From Lachnospiraceae bacterium UBA7202 (GTDB lineage Bacteria; Bacillota; Clostridia; Lachnospirales; Lachnospiraceae), in contig DKUO01000055.1 of NCBI GenBank assembly GCA_002490705.1, forward strand, positions 810 through 64,809: a stretch of 64,000 nt of DNA, written 5' to 3'. Below the pieces are notes generated by a model. The model saw only the letters and a list, made by a program, of their open reading frames with translations. It was not told where the DNA came from and ran no database searches. Both the position numbers and the translations under genes were made by a program. Of this stretch, positions 27,350 to 36,357 are shown piece by piece (the first letter of the stretch is position 1; each line of letters begins with the position of its first letter).

Positions 27350-30103
27350 TTATCTGTCCGCGCTCTCGTAAATACTTCTTACCCGGAATGACCCGGAAAC
27401 GGCTTTTCCATCCACATCGGTGAAATCACGGCCCGGCAGAATCTGAAAGGTTTTTGTGCCTGCTTCCATGTCGATAAAGTTATCATCCAGCCGGAGGATG
27501 CCGTTTTCCGTCTCCACGCTGACTGATTTTGCATAGTTCTTTGCAGTTACGGTAACGGTATCTCCGTCGACTGAAACGGTCAAATCCGGGTTCAGGAACT
27601 GATAATGTTTCGGTGCGCAGAACAGGGTTGTTCCGGAAGAAATGACGGTTCCGTCAACTGTCAGGGAATACTCTAAATGTACTTTTAAAGGATCTTGACC
27701 ATTAAAGTCAAGATGTGGAAGCCATACGCCGCCATAGGCGGGCGCCGTCACGGAGAACGAACCGTCGCGCACAATGGAGGAGTCAGGCAGACGCAGCGCC
27801 CATTTTACGACTCCGCTGACCGGTTCGGCTGTCTCGTTGGCCACATGCAGGTCCGCACTGATATCCACCGGCTGGGGAAGGGAATTTACATGGGGCTTCT
27901 GGTCAACCTCACCGTGTTCTTCACAGGAGAGAAGCACAGGGGCGAACATTCGCTTTTCTGCGTACTGTAATGCTTTCCAGTTCCCGTAGTAGTCTACGCT
28001 TGCCCAGGAGGCTACGGGCCAGATGTCGTTCAACTGCCATACCATAGTCCCCATACAGGTGCCGCGGAAACGGCGGAAATGTTCGACGCCGTAGCGGATG
28101 GCATCCGCCTGCAAAAGCTGAGAACAGTAGAGCAGCTCATCAAAATTCTTAGGATACAGATAAGTCTGTGATATATAGTTAATAATCTTGCCGTTTGCCG
28201 CGGTATTTCTCTGGTGCATTTCCATCACGCGGGAGTAGATGTTCCGGTCCCCTTCAAGGGTGAAACGACGGATGGTCTGCAATGCCGGGAAGGACTGGAA
28301 ACCAAATTCCGACAGGAAGCGGTAATGATGCTTCCGATATGCGGTAAAAGGCTCGTTGCCGTGCCATACACCCCAGTAGTGCACATCACCTACGTTTTCG
28401 GCATTACTGTTCTCGAAGTTTCCGCCGGAGCAGGGCGAGGAAGGCCAGTAGAAGGTCACGGGATCTTCTTCCTCTACGATCTTGGGGATGATGTACTCGT
28501 ACAGACGGATATAGTCGTAATACTGTTTCTTGGATTTAGGCCATGCCAATCCTTCATACTGCGTTTCCATTTCATTGTTGCCGCACCACAGTGCAATGGA
28601 GGCGTGGGAACGGAGCCTGCGGATGTTCTGTCTGATCTCCGCGGCAACGTTGGCCTCAAAACTGTCACTCAGCTCATAGGAAGCACAGGCAAACATGAAG
28701 TCATGCCACACAAGGAGGCCCCTTTCGTCGCAGACATCATAGAAAAAATCGTCCATGAAGTAACCGCCGCCCCAGACACGCAGACAATTAAAATGGGATT
28801 CCTGCGCGGAGGCAAGCAGCATGTCAGTCCGCTCCCTTGTCTGCCTTGTCAGGATGTTATCCTCCGGTATGTAGTCAGCGCCCATGGCAAAAATCTGTAG
28901 GCCGTTTATCTCAAATGCAAAATTGCGGCCGGGAAGTTTTTTTGCCTCCTTATCGGTGACAAAGATTTTCCTTTTTCCCTCATGAAAGACCATGCTGTCG
29001 CCGTCGTCCAGATCCTCACATTGGTCCGTCATGTGGGGATCAAAGGTTTCATCCGGTATCGGGTCTGTGTTCATAGTCACGGTGCGCAGGCCGATACGCT
29101 CCTGCCATACATCCAGAGGTTCGGTTTCCCCGTTGCCGTCAGAGACAGGGACAAGCAGAGCTTTTACCTCATATAAGGGCTGGGCGCCGTAGCCGTTTGG
29201 CCACCAAAGCTGCGGATCGGAAACGGTCAGTTCTACATTGACGTGATTGCAGCGAAGACCGCAGTTTAAACCGGTCAATCCCATGGAAGGAGCGGAATCG
29301 GTAATGGCGTCGATGGGAGAGCTCTCTGCGGAAAGGGTGGAACTCCCGTCAGGCGACTTCACAAGAAGTATGATTTTGACCTGCTCGGAGGAAGCCTCCG
29401 GCGTCCATTCAATCTCGGCATCGGCTGTCAGAAGCACATCAGAAACGGTATTTCCATGTACGGTTTTGCCGGTGACATGGTGATTTTGGGTAAGGTAAAT
29501 TTGACTGATCCGGGCAGTTTTTACGGTTTCTATTGTGACCTCACGGAACAGTCCGGCATCGGGGAGCCTGGGACCCCAGTCCCAACCGAACATGCAGGCC
29601 GCTTTGCGAATGTGGGGGAAGCCGGGCATGGATTCAGCGGAGCCTCCCACGGGACATTTCTCGTTTTCCTCTCTGATAAAACGGGTAGGAGAGTGCAGGA
29701 CAACCTTCAAGTGATATACGGTATTTTCCGGATCGTCTTTGACTGAGGCAGTGATATCAAATTCCCAGATTCTGTTCATGTTATCGGCAGAACCCAGCAG
29801 CTGGTCGTCTAAGTAGACATCCGCCAGGGTGTCGATTCCATAGAAACGCAGGAAAAGCTTGTCAGCGTTTCGCTGGGTATTCGTGAGGGAAAAATCGGTC
29901 TCATAGACAAAGTCGTTTTCCATCAGTTTTAAAGCCGTCAGCTCATTATCGCGGTAAAAGGGGTCCGGCATCAGTTCCTTTTTTAACAATGTTTCGTATA
30001 CAGTGGACGGGACCACGGTTTCAATCGGGGTTTCTGGAATGTCATAGACATTTTTCCCGAGGACGGTCAGCGTCCAATGCTCGTTTAAATTCACTGTTGT
30101 CAT
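27350..30103 (-). CDS. GH2 beta-mannosidase
   Basis: Hydrolyses non-reducing beta-mannose from mannooligosaccharides or N-glycan cores. 917 residues, no signal peptide, so cytosolic. Beta-sandwich domains flank the TIM barrel. Conserved LRVWGGGYFMDDFFYDVCD is typical of beta-mannosidases. The acid/base is Glu511 in WCGNNEME and the nucleophile Glu599 in LSEFGFQSFP. TAAGGAGGAACTGTA precedes the ATG. The phosphorolytic mannoside locus lies 18 kb away on the other strand, so the two routes may overlap in substrate. A perfect TTGAC-N7-GTCAA site with an 8-bp arm lies at 27692-27714. Confidence 0.95.
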   Translation of the reverse strand: MTTVNLNEHWTLTVLGKNVYDIPETPIETVVPSTVYETLLKKELMPDPFYRDNELTALKLMENDFVYETDFSLTNTQRNADKLFLRFYGIDTLADVYLDDQLLGSADNMNRIWEFDITASVKDDPENTVYHLKVVLHSPTRFIREENEKCPVGGSAESMPGFPHIRKAACMFGWDWGPRLPDAGLFREVTIETVKTARISQIYLTQNHHVTGKTVHGNTVSDVLLTADAEIEWTPEASSEQVKIILLVKSPDGSSTLSAESSPIDAITDSAPSMGLTGLNCGLRCNHVNVELTVSDPQLWWPNGYGAQPLYEVKALLVPVSDGNGETEPLDVWQERIGLRTVTMNTDPIPDETFDPHMTDQCEDLDDGDSMVFHEGKRKIFVTDKEAKKLPGRNFAFEINGLQIFAMGADYIPEDNILTRQTRERTDMLLASAQESHFNCLRVWGGGYFMDDFFYDVCDERGLLVWHDFMFACASYELSDSFEANVAAEIRQNIRRLRSHASIALWCGNNEMETQYEGLAWPKSKKQYYDYIRLYEYIIPKIVEEEDPVTFYWPSSPCSGGNFENSNAENVGDVHYWGVWHGNEPFTAYRKHHYRFLSEFGFQSFPALQTIRRFTLEGDRNIYSRVMEMHQRNTAANGKIINYISQTYLYPKNFDELLYCSQLLQADAIRYGVEHFRRFRGTCMGTMVWQLNDIWPVASWASVDYYGNWKALQYAEKRMFAPVLLSCEEHGEVDQKPHVNSLPQPVDISADLHVANETAEPVSGVVKWALRLPDSSIVRDGSFSVTAPAYGGVWLPHLDFNGQDPLKVHLEYSLTVDGTVISSGTTLFCAPKHYQFLNPDLTVSVDGDTVTVTAKNYAKSVSVETENGILRLDDNFIDMEAGTKTFQILPGRDFTDVDGKAVSGSFRVRSIYESADR
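27695..27711. repeat. TTGAC-N7-GTCAA palindrome, perfect copy
   Basis: TTGAC-cattaaa-GTCAA inside the GH2 gene. The inverted arms extend to 8 bp (ATCTTGAC and GTCAAGAT). Confidence 0.55.
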
Positions 30104-30249
30104 TACAGTTCCTCCTTATGTGGTATACAGCCGGAGCTGCTTTTATCATTGTATTATGTTTTTCGGATTTTTGGTAAAAAGAACTTCCCACAAAATAGTA
30201 AAAATCTCTGAATCCTTTTTGAAAAGCCAGTGCCCACTGGGAATATTCG

Positions 30250-30825
30250 TTACAGAAAGGTACTGAGATCCAGATACAGATCCGCATAAATCCCGACCTT
30301 GACCGGTTCGGTGAACGAGTGAATCTCGGGGCCGTCCTCGTGTTCAAAATCATAGATGGTGACGATCTTTTTGGCGGGATCGACGATCCAGTATTCCCGG
30401 ACGCCGGCGGATTGATACAGCATGAGTTTGCGTCCGTAATCCATGTACTTGTTGCTGGGGGAAGCAATCTCGATCACCCAGTCCGGGGCGCCGTGGCAGC
30501 CCTTCTCATCCAGTTTCTCGTCCTTGCAGATTACGGTGATATCGGGTTCCACATAGTTGTAAATATCATCCTTGACATATACGCCGGGTGATATGAACAC
30601 CTCGCAGGGACCCTTGTTGTTTTTGATGTACATGTAAATCTGTACATGAAGTTCGCCGAGTATCCGCTGATGGGTGATAGTCGGCGCGTCCATGACGAAC
30701 ATTTCGCCGTCGATCAATTCCGCCTTTTCACCCGGGGGAAGGGCCTCAATATCTGCGACAGTGTAGAGTTTCTTTCCTCCTTCCATTACCATAAACGATT
30801 CCTCTCTTTTCATGATAGTATCCAT
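30250..30825 (-). CDS. Uma2-family (DUF820) putative endonuclease
   Basis: 191 residues with the PD-(D/E)XK-like core of the family: a VEPDITVIC strand followed by APDWVIEIASPSN, then YWIVDPAKKIVTIY. The family is structurally a restriction-endonuclease fold, but its biological role is not established, and members are often found in many copies. AAAAGGAGG lies 7 nt before the ATG. It has its own promoter (30962-30990) and a leader with mutually exclusive hairpins (30846-30911). Confidence 0.85.
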   Translation of the reverse strand: MDTIMKREESFMVMEGGKKLYTVADIEALPPGEKAELIDGEMFVMDAPTITHQRILGELHVQIYMYIKNNKGPCEVFISPGVYVKDDIYNYVEPDITVICKDEKLDEKGCHGAPDWVIEIASPSNKYMDYGRKLMLYQSAGVREYWIVDPAKKIVTIYDFEHEDGPEIHSFTEPVKVGIYADLYLDLSTFL

Positions 30826-30845
30826 AGCATGTCCTCCTTTTCTTC

Positions 30846-30911
30846 CGGCAGAAGGCTTCTATGGGGTACTTCTGCCGCTGTTCAATTATGATTGTGAGTA
30901 AAGCGGCAGAA
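30846..30911 (-). promoter_or_regulatory. Leader RNA with two mutually exclusive hairpins before Uma2 gene
   Basis: Given as plus-strand sequence: CGGCAGAAG (30846-30854), CTTCTGCCGC (30869-30878) and GCGGCAGAA (30903-30911). The middle segment can pair with either neighbour over 9 bp. The hairpin nearer the gene ends only a few nt before the Shine-Dalgarno site. No T-run is present, so any switch would act on translation or stability. Confidence 0.45.
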
Positions 30912-30961
30912 ATTGCCTGAATGTGCGAATGCACGGTTCATTGATTACTCCTGTTGCAACT

Positions 30962-30990
30962 ATCATACAATATGCAGAAAGTAATGTCAA
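30962..30990 (-). promoter_or_regulatory. Strong promoter of the Uma2 gene
   Basis: On the minus strand, TTGACA (30990-30985), a 17-bp spacer and TATGAT (30967-30962). The leader that follows is about 130 nt. Confidence 0.75.
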
Positions 30991-31045
30991 GAGAAAAATG
31001 TAAAATAATAAAATAAAAGTTAACGAAATATCGTTTATTTTGAAG

Positions 31046-32056
31046 TTACAGCAACTGTATCCCCTTCGCCAGCGCCTCTTTAGTCACATCCTTCGGCCAC
31101 AGGGAACACTGTACCTCCCCGATATGGGCTTTTCGCAGGAAAAACATGCAGATTCTCGACTGCCCGATGCCGCCGCCGATGGAGAAGGGAAGGGTCTCGT
31201 CGATAATTCCCTTCTGGAAGGGCAGATCAGCCCTTTCCGGGCATCCGGCCTTGTCAAGCTGGGACAGGAGCGCGTCCCGGTCCACGCGGATTCCCATGGA
31301 GGACAATTCCAGCGCAATGTCGAGTACAGGATAGTAGACCAGAATATCCGCGTTCAAACTCCAGTCGTCGTAATCCGGCGCGCGGCCGTCATGCTTTTCA
31401 CCGGAAGCCAATAGGTCACCGATCTGCATCAGGCAGACCGCGCCCTTTTCTCTGGTAATCAGGTATTCCCGCTCTTTCGGCGTGGTGCCCGGATAGAGAT
31501 CTTCCAGCGCCTGGGTGGTGATGAAGAAGATGTCATGGGGCAGAATTTCATCTATGTAGTCGTACTGGATAGCCATGTATTTTTCGGTCTTGCGCAGCGC
31601 CTTGTAGACCGTCTTAACCGTTTCCTTCAGATAGTCCAGACAGCGCTCTTCACGGGAAATGACCTTTTCCCAATCCCATTGATCCACGTAGATCGAATGG
31701 ATATTGTCGGTTATCTCGTCTCTGCGGATCGCACTCATGTCGGTGTAAAGCCCTTCCCCGTGGGAAAAACCGTATTTGCCCAGCGCCATGCGCTTCCATT
31801 TGGCAAGAGAGTGCACAATCTCTGCGGGGGCTTCTGCCTGCTCCTTGATGCCGAAGGTGACGGGACGTTCCACGCCGTTTAAGTTGTCGTTCAGGCCGGA
31901 AGAGGGCTCCACGAAAAGGGGAGCGGATACTCGCAAAAGATGCAGTCTTTCGGCAAGCTGTACCTGAAAAAAGTCCTTCACTGTCTTGATGCCGATCTGG
32001 GTGTCATGCAGATTCAGCGCAGACTTGTAATTTTCGGGAATGATTAAATTTTCCAT
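31046..32056 (-). CDS. asnA: Aspartate-ammonia ligase (asparagine synthetase A)
   Basis: Makes asparagine from aspartate, ammonia and ATP in the cytosol. 336 residues, close to the family's usual 330. The protein resembles a class II tRNA-synthetase core: QVQLAERLHLLRVSAPLFVEPSSGLND near the N-terminus, the DQWDWEKVI motif, and the GGGIGQSRICMF motif 3 near the C-terminus. GAGGTATCAA precedes the ATG. A weak dyad (AACGA/TCGTT, 31022-31035) followed by a T-rich stretch on the minus strand may end the transcript. Confidence 0.96.
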   Translation of the reverse strand: MENLIIPENYKSALNLHDTQIGIKTVKDFFQVQLAERLHLLRVSAPLFVEPSSGLNDNLNGVERPVTFGIKEQAEAPAEIVHSLAKWKRMALGKYGFSHGEGLYTDMSAIRRDEITDNIHSIYVDQWDWEKVISREERCLDYLKETVKTVYKALRKTEKYMAIQYDYIDEILPHDIFFITTQALEDLYPGTTPKEREYLITREKGAVCLMQIGDLLASGEKHDGRAPDYDDWSLNADILVYYPVLDIALELSSMGIRVDRDALLSQLDKAGCPERADLPFQKGIIDETLPFSIGGGIGQSRICMFFLRKAHIGEVQCSLWPKDVTKEALAKGIQLL

Positions 32057-32118
32057 TTGATACCTCGTTTTTTATAAATTTTTATGCGCGTAAAAGATTC
32101 TTATGCAGGCTGCAATAA

Positions 32119-32160
32119 GAAAAAATCCTGTACGGACGGTTGATCCATCCATACAGGATA
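32119..32160 (-). terminator. Rho-independent terminator after the DUF1266 gene
   Basis: On the minus strand ATCCTGTATGGA pairs with TCCGTACAGGAT, followed by six T. It separates the lipoprotein gene from asnA. Confidence 0.85.
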
Positions 32161-32201
32161 TATTATAAGGGATAATGACAGAAACAGGCAAGCGAATTGT
32201 T

Positions 32202-32948
32202 TTACCAGCTTTTTTCCAGCGTCGTGTTCCAGTCCAGCGCAAACGGGTTGTCGGAGGAGGACTTCAAATTCTCATAAATTTCGCGCCGTTCGTCGCTGCT
32301 TTCCTCCGACCAATACTCGTATCCGGCAAAATAACTTTCCATAAAGCTGTCCCAGGAGTCAAAGGTTTCCTGTATGGTTTTTGCCAGCTCCAGGGACTGA
32401 TCCAGCGCTTCCTCCTCCGTGTAGTAACCGGCCAGATAGTAATAGCTCAAAAGCCACATGGCCCGGCTGTAGTCCCAGCCTGCCGCAGCGTCCGCGCCGT
32501 ATTGCTCGTACAGGGAGAACCATTCGGTGTAGCTTTTTGCCATCTGTTCATCCAGATCAAAGTTGGCAAGGAGAGTCTCCGCCCGCTCTTCTTCGGGAAT
32601 ATCTCCAAACCCCATTTCCGAAAGCGTACTCAGCTCTTCCGCCATGGGAACCCGGTGGCCGCCCTCGTCCGTGAGCCAAAGGAGCGTTTCATCGGCGGAT
32701 GCCCGGTCCGTAACGTCCCATGAGCTTTCCAGAAGCGCTACGGCAAGCGTCTTATTGGCGATATTCGGGCTGCTTCCGCTGTATACCCGGTAGTCACGCT
32801 GATTCAACACTGTCAGCACGGCATAGGTATTGTTGAACCACTGAACGGTGTCGGAAACGGTTTTGCCTTTTCCGCATCCCGTCAGCGCCAATGTAAGAAT
32901 CAGGATGACAGAAACGATTTTTTTCTGCAAATGCGTATTTTTTTTCAT
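32202..32948 (-). CDS. DUF1266-family lipoprotein
   Basis: Function unknown. 248 residues with a lipoprotein signal peptide (lipobox LTGC, Cys about 25). The mature part carries the DUF1266 pattern (SSWDVTDRASADETLLWLTD, then WDYSRAMWLLSYYYLAGYYT). DUF1266 proteins usually contain paired helices and often appear alone. GAGGGAAATTAAA precedes the ATG. The next gene upstream on this strand is the small membrane protein at 32995-33207, 46 bp away. Confidence 0.85.
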   Translation of the reverse strand: MKKNTHLQKKIVSVILILTLALTGCGKGKTVSDTVQWFNNTYAVLTVLNQRDYRVYSGSSPNIANKTLAVALLESSWDVTDRASADETLLWLTDEGGHRVPMAEELSTLSEMGFGDIPEEERAETLLANFDLDEQMAKSYTEWFSLYEQYGADAAAGWDYSRAMWLLSYYYLAGYYTEEEALDQSLELAKTIQETFDSWDSFMESYFAGYEYWSEESSDERREIYENLKSSSDNPFALDWNTTLEKSW

Positions 32949-32994
32949 TTTAATTTCCCTCTATCTATGTACAGAATACTTGTCTTGTTTGCCG

Positions 32995-33207
32995 TTATAA
33001 GATAAAAGAGACAATTGCGCCGATGATGACGATAACAAGAACAACGGCGGCACAGATTCGGATCACCTTCGGCGAAGATGCCTTCGGAAAAACCTTCTTC
33101 ACCAAATCGTAGGGTGCAAACAGGCAAAACAGTGCCATCAGGCCGACCATCACTGAGAAAATAATGTCAATACCGTTGGAAAATAATTCATAAGCCGCTA
33201 AGATCAT
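32995..33207 (-). CDS. Small two-helix membrane protein
   Basis: A 70-residue protein with two hydrophobic helices (about 8-28 and 48-70) joined by a basic loop (YDLVKKVFPKASSPKV). The start at 33207 is fixed by AAAGGAGG 8 nt upstream; the longer reading from 33261 would run through that site. No family recognised. It may share a transcript with the DUF1266 lipoprotein gene. Confidence 0.75.
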   Translation of the reverse strand: MILAAYELFSNGIDIIFSVMVGLMALFCLFAPYDLVKKVFPKASSPKVIRICAAVVLVIVIIGAIVSFIL

Positions 33208-33338
33208 AGAAAGAACCTCCTTTAAAATGTTGTATTTGTCATAAGTAACTGCTGAATACAATCATAATACAAATGTATTCTTTGGTCAACATTTTTCTGT
33301 TCTTTTCTATGTTGTGAGATCATAGAAGCTATCATTGA

Positions 33339-34736
33339 TTATAGGGAAATTCCCACGGACTGCAGCAACAGCAAAAATAACAGCAGCGGCGCAATCACTG
33401 TGATCATGGCGATATACAGGCGTTTTCTGCCGAACTTATATCCGCCGAGGGTCACTTCGTCGATGATGGTTTTGGGCTTTACCACCCAGCCGATCAGAAT
33501 ACAGGTCAGCAGCGCCAACAGCGGCATCAGACAGTTATTGCTGATGTAATCCATCAGATCAAGGAGCTGTCCGGTTGTGCCGTTTGGCAGCGTTACTTCA
33601 AAGTAGAAGAGATTATAGCCGAAGCAGACGATGGTGCCTCCGGCCAGACCGTAGGCGGTCACGATAGCGGCGCTCTTTTTTCTGGAAAAGTGGAACTTGT
33701 CCACCAGACCCGAGAGGATGGCTTCCATAATGGAGACGGCGGAGGTCACCGCCGCGAAGGCAACCATAAGAAAGAACAAAAAGCCGATTAACGTGCCCGC
33801 TGTTCCCATCACGGAAAAAACCTTCGGCAGGGAGATAAACATAAGTCCCGGTCCGGCGGACATGCCCTCGGTTCCCATGAAAACATAGACCGCAGGGACA
33901 ATCATCAACCCTGCAAGCAGGGCAACTAAGGTGTCAAAAATTTCGATCTGGTTGATGGAGGGCATTAAATCGACGTCCTTTTTCACATAAGAGCCGTAGG
34001 CTACCATAATGCCCATGGCAACACTGATGGAGTAGAATAACTGCCCCAACGCGTCCATAATCACCACAAACAGATGGCGCAGGGTAACCCCCTCAAAATT
34101 CGGCAGCAGATAGATTTTAAACCCTTCCAGTCCGGTTCTCTGAAGGCCCGACGCATCGGTATGGTGGAGCGTCAGGGCATAAAAGGAGATACCGATAATC
34201 AGGAATAAAAGCAGGGGCATAATGCATTTGCTTGTCCGCTCAATCCCCTTGTCCACACCGCCGAAAATAATCATGGCCGACAGGAGCCCGAAAACGGCCA
34301 TAAAGATGACGGGGGAAAACTGTCTGGAAATAAAGCCGGTAAAATAACCGTCTGTGGCAGCTTCGCGTCCTTCCCCCGTTACAAAAACGGTAAGATATTT
34401 TAACACCCAGCCGCCGATGGCGAGATAATAAGGCAAAATAATGACCGGCACAAGACTGGCCAACAGGCCAAGGCCCCTCCACTTCGGATGAATCACGCCG
34501 TATGCCGTCAGCGGTCCCTGTCCCGTTTTACGGCCAATGGCGATCTCCGTGGTGAGCAGGGTAAAGCCAAACGTCAGCGCAAGAATGATATAGCAGAAAA
34601 TAAACAGGCCGCCGCCGTCCTTTGCCGCCAGATAAGGAAAGCGCCAAATATTTCCAAGCCCCACCGCGCTGCTTGCCGCGGCCAGTACAAATCCCAGTTT
34701 TCCGGTAAAATTTCCTCTTGTCTTATTCGTTTCCAT
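33339..34736 (-). CDS. Sodium-dependent transporter of the NSS (neurotransmitter:sodium symporter) family
   Basis: Sodium-coupled uptake of an amino acid or related amine. The start at 34736 gives a 465-residue protein that opens in the usual way before helix 1 (GKLGFVLAAASSAVGLGNIWRFPYLA, the sodium-site region with the unwound helix). About 11-12 membrane helices follow, as in LeuT-type bacterial members. The upstream extension to 34859 overlaps the promoter and is rejected. A hairpin (GTCGCAG/CTGCGAC) lies in its leader. The substrate cannot be read. Confidence 0.92.
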   Translation of the reverse strand: METNKTRGNFTGKLGFVLAAASSAVGLGNIWRFPYLAAKDGGGLFIFCYIILALTFGFTLLTTEIAIGRKTGQGPLTAYGVIHPKWRGLGLLASLVPVIILPYYLAIGGWVLKYLTVFVTGEGREAATDGYFTGFISRQFSPVIFMAVFGLLSAMIIFGGVDKGIERTSKCIMPLLLFLIIGISFYALTLHHTDASGLQRTGLEGFKIYLLPNFEGVTLRHLFVVIMDALGQLFYSISVAMGIMVAYGSYVKKDVDLMPSINQIEIFDTLVALLAGLMIVPAVYVFMGTEGMSAGPGLMFISLPKVFSVMGTAGTLIGFLFFLMVAFAAVTSAVSIMEAILSGLVDKFHFSRKKSAAIVTAYGLAGGTIVCFGYNLFYFEVTLPNGTTGQLLDLMDYISNNCLMPLLALLTCILIGWVVKPKTIIDEVTLGGYKFGRKRLYIAMITVIAPLLLFLLLLQSVGISL

Positions 34737-34788
34737 GTACAAATTCCACTCCCTTTTTTCTGCGTCGCAGGGCGCTGACTCTGCGACA

Positions 34789-34817
34789 ATTATACTGTAA
34801 TATCTTGTTTCGCGCAA
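34789..34817 (-). promoter_or_regulatory. Promoter of the NSS transporter gene
   Basis: On the minus strand, TTGCGC (34817-34812), a 17-bp spacer and a perfect TATAAT (34794-34789). It diverges from the LexA-boxed promoter of the radical SAM gene. Confidence 0.55.
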
Positions 34818-34831
34818 TGCCTGCGAAAACA

Positions 34832-34905
34832 GAACAAATGTTCTAAAAAGCTCTTGCAATTCCGGCAGAGGTGTGTTAGGATAGACAGAGACGGAACATA
34901 TGTTT
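34832..34905 (+). promoter_or_regulatory. SOS promoter with two LexA boxes
   Basis: GAACAAATGTTC (34832-34843) and GAACATATGTTT (34894-34905) fit the Gram-positive LexA consensus GAAC-N4-GTTC, the second with one mismatch. Between them sit TTGCAA (34854-34859), a 17-bp spacer and TAGGAT (34877-34882). One box lies just upstream of the -35 and the other just after the start site, which is ideal for repression. Confidence 0.8.
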
Positions 34906-34977
34906 GCGAATAGAATTCTGTTTTACAGGACAGATTTATTTATAGAAGAAACAGACGAAGAAGCGGGAGAGGGAGAG

Positions 34978-36318
34978 ATGGAGCTTAGGATCGCGCCGAA
35001 GATGTCGGTCATGGATAAATTGAAGATACTCGGCGATGCGGCGAAATACGACGTATCCTGCAGCTCCAGCGGATCTTTCAGGCGAAACGACGGACAGGGC
35101 ATCGGCAATACCGTGGCGGCGGGACTTTGCCACAGCTTTGCGGCGGACGGCCGCTGTATCTCCCTGCTTAAGATTTTGTTTACCAATGAGTGCATCTATG
35201 ACTGCCGTTACTGTATAAACCGCTGTTCTAATGATGTGCCCCGGGCTTCCTTTACACCCGACGAAGTGTGTGAGCTGACCATGGAATTTTACAGGCGTAA
35301 TTATATAGAAGGTTTGTTCTTGAGTTCCGGTATCCTCTACAGCCCGAATTATACCATGGAACTGATTTGCGAGACAGTGCACAGGCTTCGCACCGTACAT
35401 CGATTTCAGGGATACATTCACGTGAAAGCGATTCCGGGAGCTGACCCTATGCTGATACAGCGGGCGGGATATCTGGTAGACCGCATGAGCGTGAATCTGG
35501 AAATGGCCACGGCGGAGGGGCTTCGGGCGATTGCCCCCAACAAGCACCGGAAAAACATCCTAAAACCCATGCGCCAGATTCAAAACAGCATCACGGAAAA
35601 CAAAAACGAACTCACTTTATACAGACATGCACCGCATTTCTGCGAGGCGGGACAGTCCACCCAGATGGTGATCGGCGCGCTTCCGGAGAGCGACTACCAG
35701 ATTATGTCGGTGGCGGAGAATCTCTATAATAAGTTTTCCCTCAAGCGGGTGTACTATTCCGCCTTTGTGAATGTGAATGAGGACAGGGATCTGCCTGCCC
35801 CGGCGGGAGGGCCGCCCCTGCTTCGGGAGCACAGGCTGTATCAGGCGGATTGGCTTCTCCGGTTTTATGGCTTTAAGGTGGATGAGCTTTTAACGGAACA
35901 ACGGCCGAATTTCAATACGGCCATCGATCCGAAGGCGGATTGGGCGGTGCGGCATTTGGAACAGTTTCCGGTGGAGATCAACCGGGCGGATTATTATATG
36001 CTTTTGCGGGTTCCGGGAGTGGGCGTCAAGAGCGCCGGGCGGATCGTGGCGGCCCGCCGCTTTGGAAATCTGACCTTTGCCGATCTGAAAAAGATCGGGG
36101 TAGTTCTGAAGCGGGCGCTCTATTTTATCACCTGTAACGGAAAGATGATGTACCCGACGAAACTGGAGGAAAATTATATCGTGCAGAACCTCGTCTATCA
36201 GAATCGGATGGGCAGGGGTGAAAAACTGCCGTTTCTGGCGGATGGCACGAGTTATCGGCAGATGTCTTTGTTCGACGACTGTCATTTTGAGAAAAACTGG
36301 AAGGCAGTGGGGGATTGA
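34978..36318 (+). CDS. Radical SAM protein, putative DNA modification/repair (SplB-like)
   Basis: 446 residues from ATG 34978, chosen because GGGAGAGGGAGAG lies upstream; the longer reading begins inside a LexA box. The radical SAM cluster motif is C72-x3-C76-x2-C79 (NECIYDCRYCINRC). A C-terminal helix-hairpin-helix (LLRVPGVGVKSAGRIVAARR) suggests DNA binding. This family is conserved beside a DUF4130 partner, here 39 bp downstream. The LexA-controlled promoter supports a DNA-damage role. The lesion and chemistry are unknown; it differs from classical spore photoproduct lyase by the helix-hairpin-helix and the partner. Confidence 0.92.
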   Translation: MELRIAPKMSVMDKLKILGDAAKYDVSCSSSGSFRRNDGQGIGNTVAAGLCHSFAADGRCISLLKILFTNECIYDCRYCINRCSNDVPRASFTPDEVCELTMEFYRRNYIEGLFLSSGILYSPNYTMELICETVHRLRTVHRFQGYIHVKAIPGADPMLIQRAGYLVDRMSVNLEMATAEGLRAIAPNKHRKNILKPMRQIQNSITENKNELTLYRHAPHFCEAGQSTQMVIGALPESDYQIMSVAENLYNKFSLKRVYYSAFVNVNEDRDLPAPAGGPPLLREHRLYQADWLLRFYGFKVDELLTEQRPNFNTAIDPKADWAVRHLEQFPVEINRADYYMLLRVPGVGVKSAGRIVAARRFGNLTFADLKKIGVVLKRALYFITCNGKMMYPTKLEENYIVQNLVYQNRMGRGEKLPFLADGTSYRQMSLFDDCHFEKNWKAVGD

Positions 36319-36357
36319 GGGTGCGCCTGCGGCGGCGTGCGGGGAGAAACATATACT

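Noticed and set aside
34900..34977. Upstream start for the radical SAM gene
   Set aside because: The ATG lies inside a LexA box close to the predicted transcription start and has no ribosome site; 34978 fits the family N-terminus.
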